From assembly GCA_002421475.1 (NCBI GenBank), contig DIJW01000203.1, positions 1 to 5,765 on the forward strand: a DNA stretch of 5,765 bases. Direction: 5' to 3'. Of this stretch, positions 1-5,567 are shown piece after piece. Under the pieces are notes generated by a model, which saw only the letters and a program-made list of their open reading frames with translations, made no database searches and was not told the DNA's origin. This DNA is from Thiomicrospira sp. UBA5634 (GTDB taxonomy: Bacteria > Pseudomonadota > Gammaproteobacteria > Thiomicrospirales > Thiomicrospiraceae). The position numbers and the translations under genes are program-made. Numbering within the stretch: position 1 is the first letter of the stretch; every line of letters starts with the position of its first letter.

Positions 1-1716
1 GTTCACTATGCTGATGGTTCGGTGAGTGTTGAAGATAATGGGCGTGGTATGCCGGTTGATATTCACCCTGAAGAAGGGGTGCCTGGTGTCGAGGTTATTT
101 TGACGCGTTTGCATGCCGGAGGCAAATTCTCTAACAAAGCTTATCAATTTTCCGGTGGTTTACACGGTGTAGGTGTGTCAGTGGTGAATGCACTTTCCAA
201 GCGTGTTGAAGTCCAAATTAAACGGAATGGCGAGCAATATGCAATTGCATTTGAAAATGGCCAGTTAGTTGAAAAATTGAGTGTTATCGGTAAGGTGGGT
301 AAAAAAAATACCGGTACTTGGTTACGTTTTTGGCCGGATGCATCATTTTTTGACACATCTAAATATGCGTTAGGGCGTTTAAAGCATTTGTTACGTGCTA
401 AGGCGGTACTTTGTCCGGGTTTAACTGTTAATTTCCATGATGAGGCCAGTGGCGAACAAGCCAGCTGGTTTTACGAGGACGGCTTACGTGACTATTTAAA
501 TCAAGCATTGGATGGTTTGGACAGATTACCGATTGAAGGATTTGTTGGCACTCAATCAGCGGAAAATGAAGCCGTTTCATGGGCGCTGGCTTGGTTAACG
601 GAGCCGCATGAGGCATTAAATGAAAGTTATGTGAATCTCATTCCGACTCCACAAGGTGGTACGCATGTAAATGGGTTGCGCCAAGGCGCAACAGATGCTG
701 TTCGGGAGTTTTGTGAGTTTCGTAATTTAATCCCGCGTGGGGTGAAATTATCGCCGGATGATGTGTGGCAAAACGTGGCGTTTGTGTTATCGGCAAAAGT
801 GCGCGAACCGCAATTTGCCGGACAAACTAAGGAGCGTTTGTCATCGCGCGAATGTGTACCTTTTATTTCCGGTGTCGTGAAAGACGCTTTGAGCTTGTGG
901 TTAAACCAGCATACTGAAGTGGCAGAAAAAATAGCAGAACTTGCAATTAATAACGCCCAAACACGCAGCAAAAAAGCGCGTCAAGTATCACGTAAAAAAA
1001 TTACCTCGGGTCCTGCGTTACCAGGGAAGTTGGCGGATTGTACTGAAACAGACTTGGGGTTAACGGAGTTGTTTTTGGTTGAGGGGGATTCAGCCGGGGG
1101 CTCGGCTAAACAGGCGCGAGATAAACGTTATCAAGCGATTATGCCGTTACGCGGTAAAATTCTAAACACCTGGGAAGTCGATTCAGGGCAAATTTTAGCT
1201 TCACAAGAAGTGCACGACATTAGTGTTGCGATCGGTGTCGATCCGGCATCTGAAGATTTAAGTGGTTTACGATATGGTAAGGTTTGTATCTTAGCGGATG
1301 CAGATTCAGATGGCGCCCATATCGCGACGCTTATTTGTGCATTATTTGTGCGTCATTTTCCGAAATTGGTTGAGCATGGCCATGTCTATGTCGCGATGCC
1401 TCCGCTGTATCGAATTGACGTTGGCAAAAACGTATTTTACGCCCTTGATGAAGCAGAGCGTCAGGGTGTATTGGATCGGATCGAGGCGGAAAAGTTGCCA
1501 GGTAAAATTCAAGTAACACGCTTCAAAGGGTTGGGTGAAATGAATCCGATTCAGCTAAGAGAAACTACAATGGCGCGAGAAACTCGACGTTTGGTACAGT
1601 TGATGCTTGAGCCAGAGCACGCTTACTCCATGATGGATATGATGTTGGCGAAAAAACGTGCCTCAGACCGTAAGGCGTGGCTTGAAGAGAAGGGCGATCT
1701 AGCTGAGGTAGTTTAG
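1..1716 (+). CDS. parE: DNA topoisomerase IV subunit B (ParE), 5'-truncated by the window edge
   Basis: ATPase subunit of topoisomerase IV, the type IIA enzyme that, with ParC, decatenates daughter chromosomes in the cytoplasm. Frame 1 is open from base 1, so the GTG at 22 is an internal Val codon, not the start. By alignment with remembered E. coli ParE (630 aa), about 57 N-terminal residues are missing, including the Mg-binding Asn helix. Seen in order: EDNGRGMP of the GHKL ATP site (near 34-57), the ATP-lid GGLHGVG (from 154), the QTK loop of the transducer domain (823-831), the TOPRIM motif EGDSAGG (1081-1101), metal-binding DADSDG (1297-1314), and RFKGLGEMNP (from 1519). It ends with an AEVV tail much like ParE (E. 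coli AEVEV). The short TOPRIM-to-end region without the GyrB insertion, and the close match throughout, favour ParE over GyrB. The quinolone-region residues equivalent to E. coli Ser458 and Glu460 (ASQE, near 1198-1209) are unchanged. The stop overlaps the next gene by one base. Confidence 0.97.
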   Translation, partial: VHYADGSVSVEDNGRGMPVDIHPEEGVPGVEVILTRLHAGGKFSNKAYQFSGGLHGVGVSVVNALSKRVEVQIKRNGEQYAIAFENGQLVEKLSVIGKVGKKNTGTWLRFWPDASFFDTSKYALGRLKHLLRAKAVLCPGLTVNFHDEASGEQASWFYEDGLRDYLNQALDGLDRLPIEGFVGTQSAENEAVSWALAWLTEPHEALNESYVNLIPTPQGGTHVNGLRQGATDAVREFCEFRNLIPRGVKLSPDDVWQNVAFVLSAKVREPQFAGQTKERLSSRECVPFISGVVKDALSLWLNQHTEVAEKIAELAINNAQTRSKKARQVSRKKITSGPALPGKLADCTETDLGLTELFLVEGDSAGGSAKQARDKRYQAIMPLRGKILNTWEVDSGQILASQEVHDISVAIGVDPASEDLSGLRYGKVCILADADSDGAHIATLICALFVRHFPKLVEHGHVYVAMPPLYRIDVGKNVFYALDEAERQGVLDRIEAEKLPGKIQVTRFKGLGEMNPIQLRETTMARETRRLVQLMLEPEHAYSMMDMMLAKKRASDRKAWLEEKGDLAEVV

Positions 1717-1718
1717 TG
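1705..1718 (+). promoter_or_regulatory. Shine-Dalgarno and GTG start of the TPR lipoprotein gene
   Basis: GAGG at 1705-1708 lies 7 nt before the GTG at 1716-1718 and inside the last codons of parE. The TAGTG overlap means the stop of parE and the start of the next gene share one G, a classic arrangement for translational coupling. This site decides the start: the next in-frame Met (residue 31, base 1806) would remove the whole lipoprotein signal peptide. Confidence 0.75.
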
Positions 1719-3440
1719 TATTTAATTCGCAATATATTGTTATTAACCCTAGCATTAAGTTCAATCGGATGTACTCAGTTAAATGGGCTGTCTGTTAAAT
1801 CTGAGATGGAAATGGGCGAAGCTGAAGGCGCAACTTTTATCGCGTCAAAGCCGATTAATCTCGATCCTGAATTAATGTATGAGTTAATGCTCGGTGAGCT
1901 CTTGTTGCAACGTGGTCAAGTATTGGCTGCGTATGATGTGTTTTATCAACTCGCTGAGCAAACGCGTGAGCCTGAGCTGGTTGAACGCGTATTTCATATT
2001 GCGATGAATTCATTTTCAGTAGAGCGTATTCAGCAGAGTGCTGAGTTATGGAGAAGTGTTTCCCCTCAAGAGGCAACACCTTGGCGTGTTGGCTATTTAA
2101 TGGCACTACGTAACGGTGATTTGAGTGTCGCATTAAACTTATGGGAAAACTATCGTCAGCGTTCAGAGGTAAGTTTGGCCGAAGATTTAAAAAGTGCTGC
2201 GGCTCAAGCCGTTCAATCAACGCAAGTTGAAATTGGCTTAGCTTTTTTTGAACGATTGCAAACCTTATATCCGCAAGAGTGGGCGGCGGGTTATGCTTAT
2301 GGCTATATCGCCGACCAGTATGGTCAGGCTGAGTTAGCTATCGAAATACTTGAAGCATTAATTAATCGTTTAGCCTCGCCATCAGAAGTTTATTTTGCGC
2401 TCGCTAATTTGTATATAGAGAATGATTTAGCACAGCGTGGTTTGGATCAGTTAGCTGATTATGTACTGAAGAACCCACATGACTGGTCAATGCAGGAACG
2501 ATATGCTCGCTTAGAAGTGAAAGCGCAGCGTTATGAGCAAGCTCAAGCGCGTTATTTACGTATTGTTAAAGCGAATCCGCAAGCTTACACCTCAAAATTA
2601 TCACTGGCATTGCTACTGCTTGAGGCTGGTGATGTTAAAAAGGCTGGTGCGCATTTGGAAGCGCTGGTTCAGGTAGAGGGTTATCAGGATGTCGGCCATT
2701 ATTATTTGGGGGTGATAGCCCAAAATCAAGGTCAAACTAAGCTTGCTTTAACTCATTTAGAGCAAGTGATGCACCCGAATTACCATATTGATGCAAAACT
2801 ATTGATCGCGCAAATTCGATTTGCAGAACAAGGTATTGATGCCGCCGTAAATTATCTTGATCAGATTGAAACGGTTGATGATGAAGCTCGCGTTAAGGTA
2901 TTGCGAGCGAAAGGTATTTTTTTCAGTCAAGCCGGTCAATTAGAATCTGCGGCAGAAAGTTATCGCCAAGCAATTTCATTAAGTGAAGACCCGCTTACTT
3001 TGCGCTATTCATTGGCGATGGTGTTGTATGAAATGCGGGCGTTTGTTGAATATGAAGCATTATTAGAAGCGATATTGCACGACTATCCTGATGAAACAGA
3101 AGCGCTAAATGCTTTAGGGTATTTCTACGCAGAGCAAAAGCGTAACTTGGATAAAGCGCAGCGTTTACTTGATCGTGCAATGGAACTTACACCAAATCGT
3201 TATCACATTTTGGATAGCCGAGGCTGGCTAGCTTATCAACAGGGTAAATATGTTGAAGCGGAGTCTTACCTAGAACAGGCCTGGTCGTTACAGATAGATG
3301 ATGAAATTTTGATCCATTTAATAAAAACGAAATGGGCGTTACAAAAACAAGATGAAGCAAAACGTTTGTGGCGTGATTATCACGCACGTTTTCCAAATAA
3401 CGAGCGTTTACAGCAGTTGATGCAAACGTTACAGCGTTAA
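1716..3440 (+). CDS. TPR-repeat lipoprotein, probably outer-membrane attached
   Basis: A 574-aa tetratricopeptide-repeat protein of unknown precise function. TPRs are helical-hairpin scaffolds for protein contacts. The N-terminus is a type II signal peptide: Arg5, a hydrophobic run at residues 7-17, then SSIGC with Cys19 as the lipidation site. Ser at -3 is less common than Leu. Thr at +2 rather than Asp predicts Lol-dependent sorting to the outer membrane. TPR-like helix pairs cover roughly residues 53-86, 222-256, 259-322, 326-350, 392-425 and 462-530. The best preserved are ALGYFYAEQKRNLDKAQRLL (from 466) and the block with GWLAYQQGKYVEAESYLEQA (503-522). The same architecture occurs in the TPR protein encoded beside lolB, ispE and prs in Pseudomonas and relatives, and the position here (before tRNA-Gln and prs) fits that family. 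It overlaps parE by 1 bp, so it is probably co-transcribed with it. A scaffold or assembly role at the cell envelope is inference only. The ORF is intact. Confidence 0.85.
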   Translation: MYLIRNILLLTLALSSIGCTQLNGLSVKSEMEMGEAEGATFIASKPINLDPELMYELMLGELLLQRGQVLAAYDVFYQLAEQTREPELVERVFHIAMNSFSVERIQQSAELWRSVSPQEATPWRVGYLMALRNGDLSVALNLWENYRQRSEVSLAEDLKSAAAQAVQSTQVEIGLAFFERLQTLYPQEWAAGYAYGYIADQYGQAELAIEILEALINRLASPSEVYFALANLYIENDLAQRGLDQLADYVLKNPHDWSMQERYARLEVKAQRYEQAQARYLRIVKANPQAYTSKLSLALLLLEAGDVKKAGAHLEALVQVEGYQDVGHYYLGVIAQNQGQTKLALTHLEQVMHPNYHIDAKLLIAQIRFAEQGIDAAVNYLDQIETVDDEARVKVLRAKGIFFSQAGQLESAAESYRQAISLSEDPLTLRYSLAMVLYEMRAFVEYEALLEAILHDYPDETEALNALGYFYAEQKRNLDKAQRLLDRAMELTPNRYHILDSRGWLAYQQGKYVEAESYLEQAWSLQIDDEILIHLIKTKWALQKQDEAKRLWRDYHARFPNNERLQQLMQTLQR

Positions 3441-3460
3441 CACTTTGATTTAAAAGGCGA

Positions 3461-3481
3461 GCCGTATCTGCGGCGGTTTTT
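3461..3481 (+). terminator. Weak candidate Rho-independent terminator after the TPR gene
   Basis: GCCGT (3461-3465) can pair with GCGGC (3470-3474), giving four GC pairs and one T-G wobble around the loop ATCT. After a 2-nt GG spacer comes TTTTT (3477-3481), and an A-rich stretch (TAAAA) precedes the stem. The stem is short and the T-run is offset, so termination would probably be partial. It lies 20 nt after the TPR stop codon, where an end of the parE-TPR unit is expected. Confidence 0.4.
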
Positions 3482-3497
3482 GATAAGGGAGATAGGG

Positions 3498-3566
3498 ATG
3501 CGTTGTCATAAAATATTTCATAAAAGCACAACTTTTTGCTTGATCTTTTGTGGAATCAATGGATAA
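3498..3566 (+). other. Doubtful 22-codon ORF with a good Shine-Dalgarno, in the parE-TPR / tRNA-Gln gap
   Basis: An ATG at 3498 follows AAGGGAG (3485-3491) with 6 nt spacing and reads 22 codons to TAA at 3564-3566. The peptide starts MRCHKIFHKS, continues with a hydrophobic Cys-rich stretch (FCLIFCG) and ends in NG. The ORF runs through the predicted -35 and -10 of the tRNA-Gln promoter, which argues against a selected coding function. It faintly resembles a truncated secretion-signal start, and lolB (a lipoprotein gene) often sits here, but similarity is too slight to call a remnant. I recognise no family. Confidence 0.15.
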
Positions 3567-3567
3567 T
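3540..3567 (+). promoter_or_regulatory. Sigma70-type promoter for tRNA-Gln and probably prs
   Basis: TTGATC at 3540-3545 (4 of 6 to TTGACA), a 16-nt spacer, and GATAAT at 3562-3567 (5 of 6 to TATAAT). The following bases, ACGCACC, form a GC-rich discriminator, the kind found at stringently controlled stable-RNA promoters. The expected start is near 3572-3575, some 20 nt before the mature tRNA. No better promoter is visible between the tRNA and prs, so it probably drives both. Inferred from sequence only. Confidence 0.6.
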
Positions 3568-3594
3568 ACGCACCTGTCTAACGACAGAGACTTT

Positions 3595-3669
3595 TGGGCC
3601 GTAGCCAAGCGGTAAGGCAGCGGGTTTTGATCCCGTCATGCGAAGGTTCGAATCCTTCCGGCCCAGCCA
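3595..3669 (+). tRNA. tRNA-Gln (anticodon UUG)
   Basis: A complete 75-nt cloverleaf with encoded CCA. The acceptor stem TGGGCCG (3595-3601) pairs perfectly with CGGCCCA (3659-3665), followed by discriminator G and CCA (3667-3669). The D-arm carries AAGCGGTAAGGC. The anticodon stem GCGGG/CCCGT (3620-3624 and 3632-3636, one G-U pair) closes the loop TTTTGAT with anticodon TTG at 3627-3629. The T stem GAAGG/CCTTC (3642-3646 and 3654-3658) closes TTCGAAT. Length, D-arm and anticodon loop match E. coli tRNA-Gln(UUG). It decodes CAA, and CAG by wobble. A tRNA-Gln gene just before prs is a recurring gammaproteobacterial arrangement. Confidence 0.97.
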
Positions 3670-3702
3670 TCTCTTCCTTATTCCCCAAATTCAGTTTATC
3701 CT

Positions 3703-3714
3703 CGACAGGAGTCG
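3703..3714 (+). promoter_or_regulatory. Ribosome-binding site of prs, within a small hairpin
   Basis: CAGGAG (3706-3711) lies 9 nt before the prs ATG. The AGGA of the Shine-Dalgarno is the loop of a perfect 4-bp stem, CGAC (3703-3706) and GTCG (3711-3714). With such a short stem the loop would stay accessible, so the hairpin may present rather than hide the site, or may be chance. The 51 nt between tRNA and prs hold no terminator and no convincing promoter. Confidence 0.6.
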
Positions 3715-3720
3715 CCTTTA

Positions 3721-4680
3721 ATGGCTAACAAAAGTGTCATGATATTTGCGGGAAATGCAAATGTCACTCTTGCAGAGAACATCTCCCTCTATCTAAACCA
3801 ACCACTTGGTAAAGCAAATGTAGGCCGTTTTAGCGATGGCGAAATCATGGTCGAAATTACCGAATCCGTTCGTGGTAAAGATGTCTATGTTCTTCAGCCT
3901 ACCTGTACGCCTGAGCCAGCGGTTAATTTGATGGAAATGCTGGTGATGATCGATGCCCTTAAACGCGCTTCGGCAAAACGTATTACGGCGGTAGTGCCTT
4001 ATTATGGTTTTGCTCGTCAAGATCGTCGTCCTCACTCAGCTCGTGTTCCGATCACTGCGCGTTTAGCGGCAGATATGATTACCGTTGCCGGTGCGGATCG
4101 TATGATTACGGTGGATTTGCACTCAGATCAAATTCAGGGCTTTTTTGATATTCCTGTCGACAATATCTATGCTTCCCCGGTATTGGTGGAAGACATGCTT
4201 GAAACACATGATTTATCTAACGTAACCGTGGTTTCACCGGATGTTGGTGGTGTGGTTCGTGCGCGTGCTGTAGCAAAAGCACTCAATGCCGATTTGGCTA
4301 TTATCGACAAACGTCGCCCTAAGGCTAACGTATCGCAAGTCATGAATGTTATCGGCGATGTGTCGGGGCGTGATTGTATTGTGGTTGATGACATGGTCGA
4401 TACCGCCGGTACTTTGTGTAAAGCGGCGGCGGCGTTGATGGAAAATGGCGCGAAAAGCGTCACTGCCTATGCAACTCATGCGGTGTTGTCCGGGCCTGCG
4501 GTAGAAAACATTCGTAAATCGGTGCTGAAAGAGTTGGTTGTCACCGACACTATTCCGCAGTCGGTAGAAGCCATGGCTTGCGACAAAATTCGTCAGGTAA
4601 GTATTGCCGGAATGTTGGGCGAGACGATTCGCCGCGTTAATAATGAAGAGTCTGTTACGGCATTAATGCCGGCGATTTAA
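3721..4680 (+). CDS. prs: Ribose-phosphate pyrophosphokinase (PRPP synthetase)
   Basis: Transfers pyrophosphate from ATP to ribose 5-phosphate, making PRPP for purine, pyrimidine, histidine, tryptophan and NAD synthesis. It is a cytosolic, class I type homo-oligomer. The 319-aa product (E. coli about 315) is colinear with the family: GRFSDGE near 35-41, the ATP-site segment [16 protein letters not shown] (98-113), [18 protein letters not shown] (131-148) with catalytic-region His134, the flexible catalytic loop KRRP (197-200, the Lys and Arg that stabilise the transition state), and the PRPP-binding signature [14 protein letters not shown] (219-232). Ala replaces one Gly of the E. coli DTGGT form, a common variant. 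The end [12 protein letters not shown] matches the usual C-terminal region. The ATG at 3721 has a good Shine-Dalgarno and gives the expected N-terminus. It probably shares a transcript with the upstream tRNA-Gln and is closed by the strong terminator 20 nt downstream. Confidence 0.98.
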   Translation: MANKSVMIFAGNANVTLAENISLYLNQPLGKANVGRFSDGEIMVEITESVRGKDVYVLQPTCTPEPAVNLMEMLVMIDALKRASAKRITAVVPYYGFARQDRRPHSARVPITARLAADMITVAGADRMITVDLHSDQIQGFFDIPVDNIYASPVLVEDMLETHDLSNVTVVSPDVGGVVRARAVAKALNADLAIIDKRRPKANVSQVMNVIGDVSGRDCIVVDDMVDTAGTLCKAAAALMENGAKSVTAYATHAVLSGPAVENIRKSVLKELVVTDTIPQSVEAMACDKIRQVSIAGMLGETIRRVNNEESVTALMPAI

Positions 4681-4700
4681 AACGCCATGCTGTGAAATCT

Positions 4701-4746
4701 AAAAGCCCGTACCACCAGGCCTGGTGGTACGGGCTTTTTATTTTTT
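4701..4746 (+). terminator. Strong Rho-independent terminator after prs (perfect 38-bp palindrome)
   Basis: The arms at 4701-4719 and 4720-4738 are exact reverse complements: AAAAGCCCGTACCACCAGG and its complement, with no spacer. In RNA this gives about 17 bp closed by a 4-nt GGCC loop. It is followed by more T, with one A, up to 4746. The symmetric AAAA and TTTT ends could also stop transcription from the opposite strand. It separates prs from the rplY promoter, which begins 8 nt after the T-tract. Confidence 0.97.
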
Positions 4747-4753
4747 GTTTTCA

Positions 4754-4782
4754 TTGGAATTTTACAGTGGAATCAGTATAAT
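4754..4782 (+). promoter_or_regulatory. Sigma70-type promoter of rplY (and probably pth)
   Basis: TTGGAA at 4754-4759 (4 of 6), a 17-nt spacer, and a perfect TATAAT at 4777-4782. The predicted start is about 4789-4791, giving a leader of roughly 70 nt. The bases after the -10, GCTCGCT, are GC-rich, in keeping with the ppGpp/DksA-repressed rplY promoter known in E. coli. Its place immediately after the prs terminator supports an independent transcription unit. Confidence 0.8.
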
Positions 4783-4788
4783 GCTCGC

Positions 4789-4860
4789 TTTCCTCTGCCT
4801 GGTCGCGGACGGGGGGTAATTGAATAGGGATAAGGTTTATCCCGCTAATGGAGAAGTCAA
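4789..4860 (+). promoter_or_regulatory. Structured rplY leader, candidate autogenous control region
   Basis: Two foldable segments are visible. One is an imperfect hairpin pairing CCTGGTC (4798-4804) with GACGGGG (4808-4814), with a G-G mismatch and a GU pair. The other is a perfect 7-bp hairpin, GGGATAA (4827-4833) with TTATCCC (4837-4843) around GGT. The Shine-Dalgarno GGAG (4850-4853) sits 7 nt before the ATG and just after the second hairpin. Autogenous translational control of rplY through its leader is known in E. coli. That this leader does the same is inference. Confidence 0.4.
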
Positions 4861-5442
4861 ATGAGTCAAGTATGGACAGCAGAAGTTCGTTCGACTGAGG
4901 GGAAAGGTGCGAGCCGCCGCCTTCGTCATACGGGCAAAGTACCGGCAATTATTTACGGTGCTGATAAAGATGCCGTGTCAGTTACTTTTGAAGGTAATTT
5001 CGTGAAGAAAGCCTTGGAAGATATGGATGTATATAACTCTGTATTAACAATCGAAGTAACCGGCGGCAAAAAAGAAAACGTTATTATCAAAGACTTGCAG
5101 CGTCACCCAGCACGTTCTGATGTAATGCATATCGATATGCAGCGCGTTACTGATAAAACTCGTATCACTAAGCGCATTCCGCTTACTTTCACCGGTTCAG
5201 CTGTTGCTCCTGGTGTTAAGTTGGGTGGCATGATGACATTCTTCCAGAAAACGGTAGAAGTGCGTTGTGCGGCAAAAGTGTTGCCAAAAGTGATCGAAAT
5301 TGACGTATCTAAAATGGAAGCAGGCGACAGCATGCGTTTATCTGACTTGCCAATGCCTAAAGGCGTTGAAGTTGTTGCGTTGTTGCACGGTAGCTCAGAC
5401 TATGACCAAGCCGTTGTGGCGATTGGTAAAGTTAGACGTTAA
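4861..5442 (+). CDS. rplY: Large-subunit ribosomal protein bL25, long CTC/TL5-type form
   Basis: Binds 5S rRNA (loop E region) in the central protuberance of the 50S subunit. At 193 aa it is the two-domain CTC/TL5 form, about twice the length of E. coli L25 (94 aa). The N-terminal bL25 domain (residues 4 to about 93) shows GKGASRRLR (14-22), VPAIIYG (27-33) and DLQRHPARSDVMHIDMQRV (78-96). The C-terminal beta domain (about 100-190) shows PGVKLGGMM (117-125) and DVSKMEAGDSMRLSDLPMPK (148-167), both typical of the family. The ATG at 4861 has GGAG 7 nt upstream and gives the expected start close before the conserved GKGASRRLR block. It has its own promoter, and pth follows after 44 nt with no terminator between, so the two are probably co-transcribed, as in many proteobacteria. 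The long form is linked in some bacteria to general-stress expression (hence the name Ctc), but no stress promoter is visible here. Confidence 0.97.
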   Translation: MSQVWTAEVRSTEGKGASRRLRHTGKVPAIIYGADKDAVSVTFEGNFVKKALEDMDVYNSVLTIEVTGGKKENVIIKDLQRHPARSDVMHIDMQRVTDKTRITKRIPLTFTGSAVAPGVKLGGMMTFFQKTVEVRCAAKVLPKVIEIDVSKMEAGDSMRLSDLPMPKGVEVVALLHGSSDYDQAVVAIGKVRR

Positions 5443-5448
5443 TCGTCG

Positions 5449-5465
5449 CGTTTAAATTTTAAACG
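5449..5465 (+). repeat. Small AT-rich inverted repeat between rplY and pth
   Basis: CGTTTAA (5449-5455) and TTAAACG (5459-5465) are perfect complements around a 3-nt ATT loop, starting 7 nt after the rplY stop. There is no following T-run and the stem is AT-rich, so it is a poor terminator. It could be an mRNA stability or processing element, or chance. Confidence 0.4.
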
Positions 5466-5471
5466 TTACAT

Positions 5472-5567
5472 CTAGGAACCAGCGTTATGTCATCTGTTCA
5501 ACTCATTGTCGGCCTTGGAAACCCAGGCGAACAATATGACCAGACCCGACATAACGCTGGTTTTTGG
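5472..5567 (+). promoter_or_regulatory. Long-range hairpin masking the pth ribosome-binding site and start codon
   Basis: AACCAGCGTTATGTC (5477-5491) is the exact reverse complement of 5548-5562. The helix continues outward through G-U (5476-5563), G-U (5475-5564), A-U (5474-5565), U-G (5473-5566) and C-G (5472-5567), giving 20 uninterrupted pairs. After a small 1x3 internal loop, TCTG (5493-5496) also pairs with CAGA (5541-5544), and TCA (5498-5500) with TGA (5537-5539). The left arm holds the Shine-Dalgarno AGGAA (5474-5478) and the ATG (5487-5489). The right arm holds pth codons for the active-site region. The pairing is seen directly; its regulatory effect is inference. Confidence 0.55.

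Noticed and set aside
22..24. GTG as a start codon for parE
   Set aside because: The frame is open to base 1 and the upstream codons continue the ParE alignment; the real start is outside the window.
301..308. Run of eight A in parE as a slippage or frameshift site
   Set aside because: The reading frame is intact through conserved sequence on both sides and there is no downstream structure or alternative frame of interest.
627..971. 114-codon open frame on the minus strand inside parE
   Set aside because: Fully antisense to conserved ParE sequence, with no family features.
1198..1209. Possible quinolone-resistance change in ParE
   Set aside because: Residues equivalent to E. coli Ser458 and Glu460 (ASQE) are the wild-type forms.
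1855..2220. 121-codon open frame on the minus strand inside the TPR gene
   Set aside because: Lies antisense to a clearly coding gene, has no recognisable domain and reads as a composition shadow.
3187..3531. 114-codon open frame on the minus strand spanning the TPR gene end and the gap
   Set aside because: Mostly antisense to the conserved TPR C-terminus; checked as a possible lolB or ispE remnant but the protein resembles neither.
4848..4905. Upstream ATG overlapping the rplY Shine-Dalgarno, out of frame with rplY
   Set aside because: It has no ribosome-binding site of its own and soon runs into a stop inside rplY; the ATG at 4861 is well supported.
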